DNA of 64,000 bases from Oceanisphaera arctica (lineage in GTDB: Bacteria; Pseudomonadota; Gammaproteobacteria; Enterobacterales; Aeromonadaceae). The stretch covers positions 62,001 through 126,000 of the forward strand of contig NZ_MPZM01000007.1 in NCBI RefSeq assembly GCF_002936955.1. Direction: 5' to 3'. This document shows positions 8,473 to 17,502 of the stretch, piece by piece. The notes under the pieces are model-generated. The model searched no databases. It was given only the letters and a program-made list of their open reading frames with translations, and had not been told where the DNA came from. Position numbers and translations under genes: made by a program. Within the stretch, counting starts at the first letter, position 1, and every line of letters begins with the position of its first letter.

Positions 8473-9984
8473 ATGAGCCTTTCCCTCAGCCCCATGTCAA
8501 ACAGCAAGGTCACCGACGCCATCATGCCCTATCTCAGGGATCCCCGGCTGGTGCGCGAGCTGGCCTATATCAATGGCAAATGGGTCCATGGCAACCGAGA
8601 TATGGCCGTGTTCAACCCGGCCACCGGTGATGTCATCGGCCACTGCACCCAGCTGCAACCGCAGCAGGTCAATGAAGCCATAGCAGCCGCCGCCAACGCC
8701 TTCCCGCCCTGGCGCAGCCTGCTTGCCGACGAGCGTGCCGCCATCCTGATGCGCTGGCACGACCTTATTCTGGAGCACAAGGAAGACCTGGCCATTCTGA
8801 TGGTGCTGGAGCAGGGAAAATCGCTGGCTGATGCCCGGGGTGAAGTCGACTATGGCGCCTCCTTTGTGCGCTGGTTCGCGGAAGAAGGCCGCCGCGCCTA
8901 CGGCGACACCATTCCCAGTCACATTCCCAACGCCCAGCTGGCCACCATTCGCGAGCCCATCGGCGTGGCGGCGCTGATCACGCCCTGGAATTTTCCTCAT
9001 GCGATGATCACCCGCAAGGCCGCCGCGGCGCTGGCCATCGGTTGCACTGTATTGATCAAGCCGGCCAGCGAAACCCCGTTTTCGGCGCTGGCGCTGGCCG
9101 AACTGGCCGAACGCGCCGGTTTTCCGCCTGGTGTCATCAACGTGCTCACCGGCAAGGGTGCCGACATCTGCACCCTCTTGTGCCAGTCCAACAAGGTCAG
9201 GGCACTGTCGTTCACCGGCTCGACCCGGGTCGGCAAGCTGCTGTTGGAGCAGGCCGCCAGCACCGTTAAAAAATGCTCGATGGAACTCGGCGGTAACGCG
9301 CCCTTTATCGTATTGCCGGACATGAACATCGCCGAAGCGGCCAGGGCTGCAGTGGCGGCCAAGTTCCAGACCGCCGGGCAGGACTGCCTGGCCGCCAACC
9401 GCATCCTGGTGCCGCGCAGCGGTTACGAGGCCTTTCTCGACGCCTTCGCCGGCGAAATGGCGTGTATCAGGGTGGGTAACGGCTTCGAGCAGGGCGTGAC
9501 CATGGGTCCGCTGATTTCACACCGGGCGGTCGCCAAGGCGCAGGAAATTGTGGATGACGCGGTGGCCAAAGGTGCCCGCCTGATAGCCGGTGACCAACAA
9601 GCGGCACCGGGCGCCAACTTCTTCATGCCGACCCTGCTGGCCGACGTGACCCCGCAAATGAAGGTGTTTCGCGAAGAGAACTTCTGTCCGGTAGCCGGGG
9701 TACTGGCCTACGACCACTTCGATGAGCTGCTTCCCCTGGCCAACGACACCGAATACGGCCTCACCGCCTATGTTTACGGTCACGACATTCGCTACATCTG
9801 GCAACTGCTGCGCGGCCTGGAATTCGGCATGGTATCGGTCAACTCGGTGAAGATGACCGGCCATGGCATCCCCTTCGGCGGCATCAAGCAATCGGGCCTG
9901 GGACGAGAAGGCAGCCGTCACGGCTTCGACGAATACAGCCAGATCAAATATTACTGCCTGGGCAACCTGCCGGGCGGACGCTGA
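8473..9984 (+). CDS. doeC: NAD(P)-dependent aldehyde dehydrogenase, probable aspartate-semialdehyde dehydrogenase DoeC
   Basis: 503 residues of the aldehyde dehydrogenase superfamily, close in type to succinate-semialdehyde dehydrogenases (GabD). The coenzyme region PWNFPHAMITRK, the general-base glutamate in MELGGNAP and the catalytic cysteine in AGQDCLAANR are all present. In ectoine breakdown DoeC oxidises aspartate semialdehyde to aspartate; a role on another semialdehyde cannot be excluded. Start ATG 8473 follows an AGAGGTG site by 7-8 bases; a GTG at 8464 overlaps that site. doeD follows after 26 bases. Repeat R2 splits it from doeX. Confidence 0.78.
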   Translation: MSLSLSPMSNSKVTDAIMPYLRDPRLVRELAYINGKWVHGNRDMAVFNPATGDVIGHCTQLQPQQVNEAIAAAANAFPPWRSLLADERAAILMRWHDLILEHKEDLAILMVLEQGKSLADARGEVDYGASFVRWFAEEGRRAYGDTIPSHIPNAQLATIREPIGVAALITPWNFPHAMITRKAAAALAIGCTVLIKPASETPFSALALAELAERAGFPPGVINVLTGKGADICTLLCQSNKVRALSFTGSTRVGKLLLEQAASTVKKCSMELGGNAPFIVLPDMNIAEAARAAVAAKFQTAGQDCLAANRILVPRSGYEAFLDAFAGEMACIRVGNGFEQGVTMGPLISHRAVAKAQEIVDDAVAKGARLIAGDQQAAPGANFFMPTLLADVTPQMKVFREENFCPVAGVLAYDHFDELLPLANDTEYGLTAYVYGHDIRYIWQLLRGLEFGMVSVNSVKMTGHGIPFGGIKQSGLGREGSRHGFDEYSQIKYYCLGNLPGGR

Positions 9985-10010
9985 ACCAGACCTATCAAGG
10001 AGTGACGACC

Positions 10011-11414
10011 ATGACCATAGATACCAGAAAGCTGCTCGAAATCGACCGCAACACAGTGTTTCATGCCTCGACCCACCTCAAGCAATATGCGCACGGTGAA
10101 ATGGGCGGCCGCATCATTACCAGCGCTCAGGGCATCCGCATTCAGGATTCGGAAGGCATAGAGCTGGTGGATGCCTTTGCCGGCCTCTATTGCGTCAACA
10201 TCGGCTACGGCCGCACCGAAATGGCCGAGGCCATCTACGAGCAGGCCAAGAAGCTGGCCTACTACCACACCTATGTGGGCCACACCAACGAGGCGCTGAT
10301 CGAGCTGTCTGACCGCATCATCAAGATGGCGCCCGCCGGCATGAGCAAGGTGTATTACGGTATGTCCGGCAGTGATGCCAACGAAACCCAGCTCAAACTG
10401 GTGTGGTACTACAACAACGTGCTCGGCCGCCCCGAGAAGAAGAAGATCATCTCGCGAGATCGCGGCTATCACGGCTCCAGCATCGCCTCCGGCTCCATGA
10501 CCGGCCTGCCGTTGTTTCATGCCCATTTCGATCTGCCGCTGGATCGCATCAAGCACACCCTGGCACCCGTGTATTACCGCCGCCCCGACGACAATATGAG
10601 CGAGGTCGAGTTCTCCCGCTACTGCGCCGCCAAGCTGGAAGACATGATACTGGCGGAAGGGACGGACACCGTGGCCGCCATGATCGGAGAGCCGGTGCTG
10701 GGCACCGGTGGCATAGTGCCGCCACCCCAGGGTTACTGGACCGAGATCCGCAAGGTGCTCGACAAGTACGACATTCTGTTGATTGCCGACGAAGTAGTCT
10801 GTGGGTTCGGTCGCCTCGGTTCCGACTTTGGCTCGATTCACTACGACATGAAGCCGGATCTGATGACCATCGCCAAGGGGCTGACCTCGGCCTATCAGCC
10901 ATTATCGGGAGTGATCGTCGGCGATAGGGTGTGGAAAGTGTTGGAGCAAGGCACCGATGAATGGGGTGCCATCGGCCACGGTTACACCTATTCCGGCCAC
11001 CCGATGGGCGCCGCCGCCGCGCTGTGCAACCTGGACATCATCGCCCGCGAAAACCTCACCGCCAACGCCCGGGATACCGGTGCCTATCTGCAGCAGCGCA
11101 TGCAGGAAACCTTTGCCGAACACCCGCTGGTGGGCGAGACTCGCGGCGTGGGCCTGCTGCACGCGCTGGAATTTTCCAGCAACAAGGGCAAACGCGAACA
11201 TTTCGATCCCGCCCTCAAGGTGGGGCCGCAAATAGCCGCCGCCTGTCTGGAGCAGGGCCTGATCGCCCGCGCCATGCCCCACGGCGATATTCTGGGCTTC
11301 GCCCCACCACTGGTGGTGACCCGCAACGATATCGACGACATAGTGGAGCGTACCGCCAAAGCGGTGAACCGGGTGACCGACAAGCTGATCAGCAGTGGGG
11401 ACTGGAAAGGATGA
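10011..11414 (+). CDS. doeD: Class III PLP aminotransferase, probable diaminobutyrate transaminase DoeD
   Basis: 467 residues of the omega-amino acid aminotransferase family. The PLP-phosphate segment (GMSGSDANETQLK), the aspartate of LLIADEVVCGFGR and the Schiff-base lysine in MTIAKGLTSAYQP are intact. In the doe pathway it converts L-2,4-diaminobutyrate to aspartate semialdehyde, the substrate of the preceding gene's product. ATG 10011 has AGGAG 8 bases upstream; a GTG at 10002 overlaps the ribosome site. Last gene of the cluster; an inverted-repeat-bounded element starts 30 bases after the stop. Confidence 0.8.
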   Translation: MTIDTRKLLEIDRNTVFHASTHLKQYAHGEMGGRIITSAQGIRIQDSEGIELVDAFAGLYCVNIGYGRTEMAEAIYEQAKKLAYYHTYVGHTNEALIELSDRIIKMAPAGMSKVYYGMSGSDANETQLKLVWYYNNVLGRPEKKKIISRDRGYHGSSIASGSMTGLPLFHAHFDLPLDRIKHTLAPVYYRRPDDNMSEVEFSRYCAAKLEDMILAEGTDTVAAMIGEPVLGTGGIVPPPQGYWTEIRKVLDKYDILLIADEVVCGFGRLGSDFGSIHYDMKPDLMTIAKGLTSAYQPLSGVIVGDRVWKVLEQGTDEWGAIGHGYTYSGHPMGAAAALCNLDIIARENLTANARDTGAYLQQRMQETFAEHPLVGETRGVGLLHALEFSSNKGKREHFDPALKVGPQIAAACLEQGLIARAMPHGDILGFAPPLVVTRNDIDDIVERTAKAVNRVTDKLISSGDWKG

Positions 11415-11563
11415 TCGCCTGACTTAAAAGCAGACATGGTTTTCGTAGCCGCCGCTTTAGCTGGCGGGACTGCGGAGCAGGATGATTTAATTCCGTAAAA
11501 ACGAAACTGCCAGCGAAAGCTGGCAGATTAAATAATCGTTCTCTTTTGTTACTCTGTATAAGG

Positions 11564-11669
11564 TCGGATAAAGGGCCCGCTCCTCCGACACGCCGTAAAC
11601 CCATCCATGGGGGCTCCGCCGCTCTCTCCCTGGCGCGGAGGGTCGGCGGAGCAGATCCCTTCATCCTCC
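11564..11669 (-). repeat. U-domain hairpin repeat R3 (minus orientation)
   Basis: Arms TCGGATAAAGGGCCCGCTCC (from 11564) and GGAGCAGATCCCTTCATCC (to 11669). Read on the minus strand it contains a CCC-ATGGAT-GGG hairpin and a degenerate second hairpin with an AGGGAG centre. Confidence 0.85.
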
Positions 11670-11759
11670 CCGAGGTTACCGAGCCGCCCGCAGTGTCAGG
11701 ATAGTTGTCCGATAGGCTGGCTTCCTTAAAAGTACGACAGTGGGCGGTTTGTAGGATAT

Positions 11760-12029
11760 ATGCCACGTTATTCACTGGAGCGCCGTGAGGCGGTATTGAA
11801 GAAGCTGTTGCCACCCCACAGCCGATCTGTCCCGGATGTTGCAGCAGAAGAAAACATCTCGGAACAAACACTATACAATTGGCTGAAACAGTTACGCTCA
11901 GAAGGAAAGCCTGTGCCTCACAGCGGTCAGAAAAAACTGGCGCAGCCAACTGTCACGACTAACAGGCGACGCCGCAACTGCAAGGAGGATAAAGGGATCT
12001 GCTCCGCCGACCTTCTGTTTCATGGATGA
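11760..12029 (+). pseudogene. Transposase OrfA fragment, N-terminal helix-turn-helix only
   Basis: The first 70 or so codons encode a typical IS3/IS911-type OrfA start: MPRYSLERREAVLKKLLPP, then a helix-turn-helix ending in SEQTLYNWLKQLRSEGK. After about codon 74 the frame enters the arm of a U-type hairpin repeat and encodes repeat sequence (KEDKGICSADL), ending at a chance stop. No DDE catalytic part exists. The element was therefore cut by, or fused to, the hairpin repeat. The exact IS family is uncertain. Confidence 0.7.
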
Positions 12030-12088
12030 AACAGAGAGCGTACAGGGATGTATTCATAGCGTGTCGGCGGAGCGGGCCCTTTGTCCGA
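11984..12088 (+). repeat. U-domain hairpin repeat R4, cleanest copy, with a perfect CsrA-type consensus loop
   Basis: Arms GGAGGATAAAGGGATCTGCT (from 11984) and GGAGCGGGCCCTTTGTCCGA (to 12088) close a long stem. Inside are two hairpins: TCTGTTTC-ATGGAT-GAAACAGA (12014-12035) and TAC-AGGGAT-GTA (12041-12052). The stretch 12040-12051, GTACAGGGATGT, equals the CsrA SELEX consensus RUACARGGAUGU at all 12 positions. Confidence 0.88.
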
Positions 12089-12243
12089 CTTTTACAGATA
12101 AACTTCATAGATCGGACTGCTCTTCGCAGTCCCGCCAGCTAAAGCGGCGGCTACATTTATTAGCGCCAAGCGTCGAGCCAAAAGCGAGATCCTGACTTTC
12201 GTCAGGATGACGACTAAAAACAAAACGCCAGATGCCAGAAACA

Positions 12244-12272
12244 ACAAAGCCGACCCAAGGTCGGCTTTGTTT
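12244..12272. terminator. Hairpin terminator downstream of lysS
   Basis: Perfect 11-bp stem ACAAAGCCGAC (12244-12254) with GTCGGCTTTGT (12260-12270), 5-base loop. It lies 36 bases past the lysS stop on the minus strand. The T run is short on both sides. Confidence 0.75.
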
Positions 12273-12305
12273 ATTGCACTGCTCTTCCCCTATTGGGGAG
12301 TCAAC

Positions 12306-13790
12306 TTAGCGCTGTGGGCGCAGGGTCGGGAACAGGATAACGTCACGGATGGTGTGCGAGTCGGTCAGCAGCATCACCAGACGGTCGATGCCGATACCCT
12401 GGCCGGCGGTCGGCGGCAGGCCGTGTTCCAGCGACGTCACGTAGTCTTCGTCATAGAACATGGCTTCGTCGTCGCCCGCATCCTTCTGGTTCACCTGGTC
12501 GCGGAAACGCTGGGCCTGATCTTCGGCGTCGTTCAGCTCCGAGAAACCGTTGGCAATTTCGCGGCCACCGATGAAGAACTCGAAACGGTCGGTAATGGTC
12601 GGATCGGTATCGTTACGGCGCGCCAGCGGCGACACTTCTTCCGGATATTCGGTAATGAAGGTCGGCTGGATCAGGCGGTGCTCGGCGGTCTCTTCGAAGA
12701 TCTCGGTGATCACACGACCCAGGCCCCAGGACTTCTCGATCTTGATCTTCAGATCCTTGGCAACTTCACAGGCGCTCTCGAAGGTCGCCAGCTGATCCAG
12801 GGTCACTTCCGGGTTGTACTTGAGGATGGCGTTCTTCATGCTCAGACGCTCGAACGGCTTGCCGAAATCAAACGTCTCTTCGCCGTACTTCACCTCGGGG
12901 CTGCCCAGTACCTGAGTGGTCACGGTGCGCAGCATCTCTTCGGTGAAGTCCATCAGATCCCGGTAGTCCGCATAAGCCCAGTAGAATTCCATCATGGTGA
13001 ATTCCGGGTTATGACGCGGCGACAGACCTTCGTTACGGAAGTTACGGTTGATCTCGAACACCTTCTCGAAACCACCCACAACCAGCCGCTTCAGGTACAG
13101 CTCGGGCGCGATACGCAGGTACATGTCCATGTCGAGGGCATTGTGATGGGTGATAAAGGGACGAGCAGAAGCGCCACCCGGAATCACCTGCATCATGGGG
13201 GTTTCGACTTCCATGAAGCCGTGGCCGTTCATGAACTGCCGAATGGCCGCCATCACCTGCGAACGCACCTGGAAGGTACGGCGCGAGTCGTCGTTGGTGA
13301 TAAGGTCCAGATACCGCTGACGATAACGGGTTTCCTGATCCGACAGGCCGTGGAATTTCTCGGGCAGTGGGCGCAGCGCCTTGGTCAGCAGCTGGAATTG
13401 ATCCATGTTGACGTAGAGATCGCCCTTGCCGGACTTGTGCAATATGCCGGTTACACCGACGATGTCACCGATATCCAGACCCGCGTACTGAGCCTTGATG
13501 ATCTGCTGGGCTTCTTTGGTGGCATAGGCCTGAATGCGGCCGGTCATGTCCTGCAATGCCAGGAAAGGGCCACGCTTGGCCATGATGCGGCCGGCAACGG
13601 ACACAGTTTTACCCAGGGCAACCAGGGCGTCTTTGTCGTGCTCGCCGAATTCGGCCTGAAGATCGGCGGCCAGATGTTCACGCTGAAAATCGTTGGGGTG
13701 GCCGTTGGCCGGGCAATTCTTGCGGATCTGGTCGAGCTTGGCGCGGCGCTCGGCGATCAATTTGTTCTCGTCTTGTAGCTGCTCTGTCAT
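12306..13790 (-). CDS. lysS: Lysyl-tRNA synthetase, class II
   Basis: 494 residues. Charges tRNA-Lys with lysine in the cytoplasm. The N-terminal OB-fold anticodon-binding domain (about residues 60-150) is followed by the class II catalytic core with motif 2 ([20 protein letters not shown]) and motif 3 ([11 protein letters not shown] near the C-terminus). The stop is followed by a hairpin terminator. As in E. coli it lies downstream of prfB in the same direction, but here the two genes are parted by 262 bases of repeat-derived DNA, so shared transcription is possible but not assured. Confidence 0.97.
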   Translation of the reverse strand: MTEQLQDENKLIAERRAKLDQIRKNCPANGHPNDFQREHLAADLQAEFGEHDKDALVALGKTVSVAGRIMAKRGPFLALQDMTGRIQAYATKEAQQIIKAQYAGLDIGDIVGVTGILHKSGKGDLYVNMDQFQLLTKALRPLPEKFHGLSDQETRYRQRYLDLITNDDSRRTFQVRSQVMAAIRQFMNGHGFMEVETPMMQVIPGGASARPFITHHNALDMDMYLRIAPELYLKRLVVGGFEKVFEINRNFRNEGLSPRHNPEFTMMEFYWAYADYRDLMDFTEEMLRTVTTQVLGSPEVKYGEETFDFGKPFERLSMKNAILKYNPEVTLDQLATFESACEVAKDLKIKIEKSWGLGRVITEIFEETAEHRLIQPTFITEYPEEVSPLARRNDTDPTITDRFEFFIGGREIANGFSELNDAEDQAQRFRDQVNQKDAGDDEAMFYDEDYVTSLEHGLPPTAGQGIGIDRLVMLLTDSHTIRDVILFPTLRPQR

Positions 13791-13829
13791 GATTAAGCCT
13801 TGTTTGAATCTTTTCGATTAAATAACTTG

Positions 13830-14052
13830 AGTCCGAGTCACGCCACGGCGGTCAGTACTGCACGCAGACACGCCTCAGGACGTGATACTCGCCGCTTCTG
13901 CTTGCTGCGAACATTCACTGGATGTTCGGTCAAGCTGAAGCGACTCGCCACGGCGAGCAAGCTCGCCCCCTGGGGGCTCCGCCTCGCCTTCCCTGGCGCG
14001 GAGGGTCTGCTTGGCAGTATCTGACCGTCGTGTCGACGGTGTCACCAGCTAC
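13830..14052. repeat. Degenerate composite repeat R10 between prfB and lysS
   Basis: Contains pieces of the family: a TTCACTGGATGTTCGGTCAA segment that matches the inner V-type stem-loop of R2, R6 and R7, then GGGGGCTCCGCC and a GCGCGGAGGGTC segment of a U domain. A CGCC-TTCCCT-GGCG hairpin at 13986-13999 gives an AGGGAA loop on the minus strand, which is the sense of prfB-lysS transcription. Outer arms are mostly lost. Confidence 0.65.
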
Positions 14053-15151
14053 TTAGAGCCCGGACTTGAGGCTGGCCTCGATAAACTTGTCCAGGTCGCC
14101 GTCCAGCACCGATTGGGTGTTGCGGGTCTCGACACCGGTACGCAAATCCTTGATGCGGGCATCGTCCAGCACGTAGGAGCGGATCTGGCTGCCCCAGCCG
14201 ATATCGGACTTGCTGTCTTCCATCGCCTGCTTTTCGACATTCTGTTTCTGCAGCTCGAACTCGTACAGCTTGGCTTTCAGCTGCTTCATCGCCTGATCCC
14301 GGTTCTTGTGCTGGGATCTGTCGTTCTGACACTGCACCACTATGCCGGTCGGCTCGTGGGTAAGACGCACCGCCGAGTCGGTTCGGTTAACGTGCTGACC
14401 ACCGGCGCCCGAGGCGCGGTAGGTATCGACCCGCAGATCCGAAGGATTGATTTCGATTTCGATATCGTCATCGACTTCCGGATAAACAAAGGCAGAGCAG
14501 AAGGAGGTGTGACGACGGCCGCCGGAATCGAAGGGCGACTTTCGCACCAGACGGTGTACGCCGGATTCGGTACGCAGCCAGCCGAAGGCATATTCGCCGC
14601 TGAATTTGATGGTAGCGGACTTGATGCCGGCTACATCGCCGTCAGACAGTTCGATGAGCTCGGTCTTGAAGCCGCGCGACTCGCCCCAGCGCAAATACAT
14701 GCGCAAGACGATGTTGCACCAGTCCTGTGCTTCGGTACCGCCGGAGCCGGACTGCAGATCCAGATAGCAATCGGAGGCATCATGCTCGCCGGAGAACATG
14801 CGGCGAAATTCCAGATCCGCCAGCCGTTTGTCCAGAGTGTCCAGCTCGGTCTGGGCTTCGATGAAGGTGTCTTCATCTTCTTCCTCAACCGCCAGTTCCA
14901 CCAGACCTGCAATGTCTTCGAGACCCGATGCCAGGGCGTCCAGGGTACCGATCACCGTATCCAGGCTGGATCTTTCCTTACCCAGTGCCTGGGCACGTTC
15001 GGGCTGGTTCCACACATCCGGCTGTTCCAGCTCGGCATTTACCTCTTCCAGACGCTCTTTCTTGGCATCATAGTCAAAGGTACCCCCTAAGAAGCTCGGC
15101 CCGTTCAGCCAGCTCCTTGAGTTTGTTGTACACAGGGTTTACTTCAAACAT
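14053..15151 (-). CDS. prfB: Peptide chain release factor 2, with programmed +1 frameshift
   Basis: RF2 ends translation at UGA and UAA. The product has 365 residues, as in E. coli. ATG is at 15151. The first 25 codons end at an in-frame UGA (15076-15074). The sequence around it (CTTAGGGGGTACCTTTGAC) has the internal Shine-Dalgarno-like AGGGGG, the CUU slip codon and UGA-C, so ribosomes must shift +1 to read GAC and continue to TAA at 14053. This is the classical autoregulatory switch: low RF2 favours the shift. The GGQ loop is intact ([13 protein letters not shown]), and so is the SPF-type stop-recognition motif ([14 protein letters not shown]). Confidence 0.97.
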
Positions 15152-15371
15152 GGGTCGACAGACTCTCTGTTGTACTGAGTGAGTGTGTTTGGCAAAACGC
15201 CAAAATCAGGGGTGTGATTCTACCGAAAGCCGCGCACAAACGCAGCAAAGAGTGAGCAAATTTCGGCGAAGTCATTCGATTAAACTGTTTATTTTAGCGG
15301 TTGATGACGCCATATTTTTCCCAATCAAACACATTATCCACTGGGATTCCTTCGAACAAAGAGCCCAGAGG

Positions 15372-17129
15372 CTACAGCGGCGCCAGCTGCTCCACCATCA
15401 GTTGCAGCTGCCGCTTGCCCCGCCATTCGTTCACATCCAGCTTGTAGGCCAGTTGCACCTGTTTGATGGCGGCATTGGGCCAGACACTCAAATCCACATT
15501 GAAGGCGATGGCATCGATAACGGTGCGGCCCTCGTCCGGGCTCAGCACCAGCTTGAGGTGCTTTTCGCCCACCAGCCGCTGCTGCACGATGCGAAATTCA
15601 CCGTCGAACAGGGGATCGGGAAAGGCCTGGCCCCAGGGGCCGGCAAAGCGCAGTTGCTCGGCCAGATCCAGGGTGAGATCGCTTACCGCCAGTTCGCCGT
15701 CACTCAGAATCTCACCGGCCAGCAGTTCGGGGCTGACCCACTCTTCTACCACCTGCTCGAACGCCGCCTTGAATGGCGCCAGCGCCGCCTTGGTCAGCGA
15801 CAGCCCCGCCGCCATGGCATGACCACCAAACTTGGTGATCAGCCCCGGATGCCGGCTGTTGATGGTTTCCAGCAAATCCCGCAGATGCACGCCGGGAATA
15901 GAGCGGCCCGAGCCCTTCAGCTCGTCGTCGCCCGCCTCGGCAAAAGCAATCACCGGGCGAAAATAGCGTTCCTTGATGCGCGAGGCCACCAGCCCCACCA
16001 CGCCCTGATGCCAGTCATCCTGATGCAGCACCAGACCCGATGGCAGCTCGCCATCGCTGATGCGCACCTTGGTCAGGCTGGCCAGCGCCTCGTGCTGCAT
16101 GCTGGCCTCGATGGCTTTACGTTCGCGATTGAGCTCGTCCATCATGGCCGCCAGCTTGCGCGCCTCATCCAGATTGTTGCTGAGCAGACAGGCCACCCCC
16201 ATCGACATGTCGTCGAGCCGGCCCACCGCATTGAGCCGGGGCCCGAGAGCAAAGCCGAGATCCGTGGCCACCAGCCGCTGCTGGTTGCGCCCCGAGATAT
16301 CGATTAACGCCTGAATGCCGGGCCGCAGCCGACCTGCCCGCATTCGCTGCAACCCCTGATGCACCAACACCCGGTTGTTTTCATCCAGCGCCACCACATC
16401 CGCCACCGTACCCAGCGCCACCAGATCCAGATATTCGCCCATGTTGGGCGCAGTAATACCCAACTTGCCGAACCAGCCATGCTCGGTCAGGGCGGCCCGC
16501 AGCGCCAGTAACAGGTAAAAGGCCACCCCGACCCCGGCCAGATTCTTGGAGGGAAAGTCACAGCCATGCTGGTTGGGGTTGACGATGGCATCCGCCTCCG
16601 GGATCTCTTCGCCCGGCAGGTGATGATCGGTGACGATCACCTGCATTCCCGCCGCCCTGGCCGCCGCCACTCCGGCGATGCTCGAAATGCCGTTATCGAC
16701 GGTGATCAGCAGCTCGGCACCCAGTCCGACCGCCTCGTTCACCACCTGGGGGCTGAGGCCATAACCGTAATCGAAACGGTTAGGCACCAGATAATTGACC
16801 TTCTGCGCGCCCATGGCACGCAGGCCATGCACCATCAGCGCCGAGCTGGTGGCGCCGTCGCAGTCGAAGTCACCCACTATCAATATGTTGCGCTGCTCGG
16901 CCAGGGCCTGCTCCAGCAACACCACCGCCTCGGCCATGCCCTTGAAGCCGGGCTTGAGCAGGGCGCCGGCCTGCAGATTAAGCTGCTCCGGTCGCACCAG
17001 ACCCCGGCTGGCATAGAGCCGCTGCAGAATGGGCGACAGGTCGCCGGGCAGTTGATGAGGTACGTTTTCACGTCGACGAATGGGGAGTCGGGAACGGGTG
17101 GATTCGGTAGCGGATTCAGTGGCAGACAT
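15372..17129 (-). CDS. recJ: Single-stranded-DNA-specific exonuclease RecJ
   Basis: 585 residues. 5'-3' exonuclease on single-stranded DNA, used in RecF-pathway recombination and mismatch repair. DHH-phosphoesterase motifs are present: DFDCDG, ITVDNGIS, VTDHH and, in the DHHA1 part, KFGGHAMAAGLSL. The ATG at 17129 gives a slightly longer N-terminus than in E. coli. In enterobacteria dsbC sits between xerD and recJ; here that place holds only repeat R5. prfB follows after 220 bases. Confidence 0.96.
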   Translation of the reverse strand: MSATESATESTRSRLPIRRRENVPHQLPGDLSPILQRLYASRGLVRPEQLNLQAGALLKPGFKGMAEAVVLLEQALAEQRNILIVGDFDCDGATSSALMVHGLRAMGAQKVNYLVPNRFDYGYGLSPQVVNEAVGLGAELLITVDNGISSIAGVAAARAAGMQVIVTDHHLPGEEIPEADAIVNPNQHGCDFPSKNLAGVGVAFYLLLALRAALTEHGWFGKLGITAPNMGEYLDLVALGTVADVVALDENNRVLVHQGLQRMRAGRLRPGIQALIDISGRNQQRLVATDLGFALGPRLNAVGRLDDMSMGVACLLSNNLDEARKLAAMMDELNRERKAIEASMQHEALASLTKVRISDGELPSGLVLHQDDWHQGVVGLVASRIKERYFRPVIAFAEAGDDELKGSGRSIPGVHLRDLLETINSRHPGLITKFGGHAMAAGLSLTKAALAPFKAAFEQVVEEWVSPELLAGEILSDGELAVSDLTLDLAEQLRFAGPWGQAFPDPLFDGEFRIVQQRLVGEKHLKLVLSPDEGRTVIDAIAFNVDLSVWPNAAIKQVQLAYKLDVNEWRGKRQLQLMVEQLAPL

Positions 17130-17213
17130 GGGATGACTTGTTTTTTAAACAGGCCGCCAACACTAACCGCGCCGGGGGTAATTTGCAATCGTCGGCGGGT
17201 TTGGCGCTCAGCG

Positions 17214-17486
17214 TCGGACAAAGGGCCCGCTCCGCCGACCCGCTATGAATACATCCATGTACGCTCTCCGTTTCATCCCTGAAACAGAAGGTCGGCAGAG
17301 CAGATCCCTTTGTCCTCCCACAAGCAGCCGAGTCGCCTGTGGGCGCCAACGGTCAACTCCGATGCCGAAGAAGAGGTAACAGGGAACGCCTCCCACGACC
17401 GTGAAATGCCATGGATGGCATTTCCGAGCCCCCAGGGATGGGTTTATGGCGTGTCGAGGGAGTCGGCCCTGTTGCCTCTTTCTCTC
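17214..17486. repeat. Composite hairpin repeat, copy R5 (U and V domains)
   Basis: U domain: arms from 17214 and to 17318, with minus-strand hairpins TAC-ATGGAT-GTA (17250-17261; 11 of 12 matches to the CsrA consensus) and GTTTC-AGGGAT-GAAAC (around 17270-17285). V domain: arms AAGAGGTAACAGGGAACGCC (from 17370) and GGCCCTGTTGCCTCTT (to 17481), with plus-strand hairpins GAAATGCC-ATGGAT-GGCATTTC (17403-17424) and CCC-AGGGAT-GGG (17431-17442). Lies between recJ and xerD. Confidence 0.87.
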
Positions 17487-17502
17487 CGGCAGCACAGCCG
17501 AA

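Larger units (their letters stand above)
11445..12154. mobile_element. Composite element bounded by 30-bp perfect inverted repeats
   Basis: The ends 11445-11474 and 12125-12154 are exact inverted copies (arm begins GTAGCCGCCGCTTTAGCTGG), and the similarity runs a few bases further inward. Between them lie two U-type hairpin repeats in opposite orientation (11564-11669 and 11984-12088) and, in the middle, a 5' fragment of a transposase gene. The whole fills the gap between convergent doeD and lysS. Whether the outer repeats are true transposon ends or a separate palindromic repeat is not clear; no target duplication was found. Confidence 0.6.

Noticed and set aside
11389-11949. 186-codon minus-strand ORF over the inverted-repeat composite
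   Set aside because: Runs through repeat arms and antisense to the transposase fragment; no protein features.
12207-13778. 523-codon plus-strand ORF opposite lysS
   Set aside because: It is the antisense shadow of lysS, with His/Gln/Val-rich composition typical of a complementary frame and no family motifs.
15074-15076. In-frame stop in prfB as a possible pseudogene or sequencing error
   Set aside because: The context is the conserved programmed +1 frameshift site of RF2 and the rest of the gene is intact.
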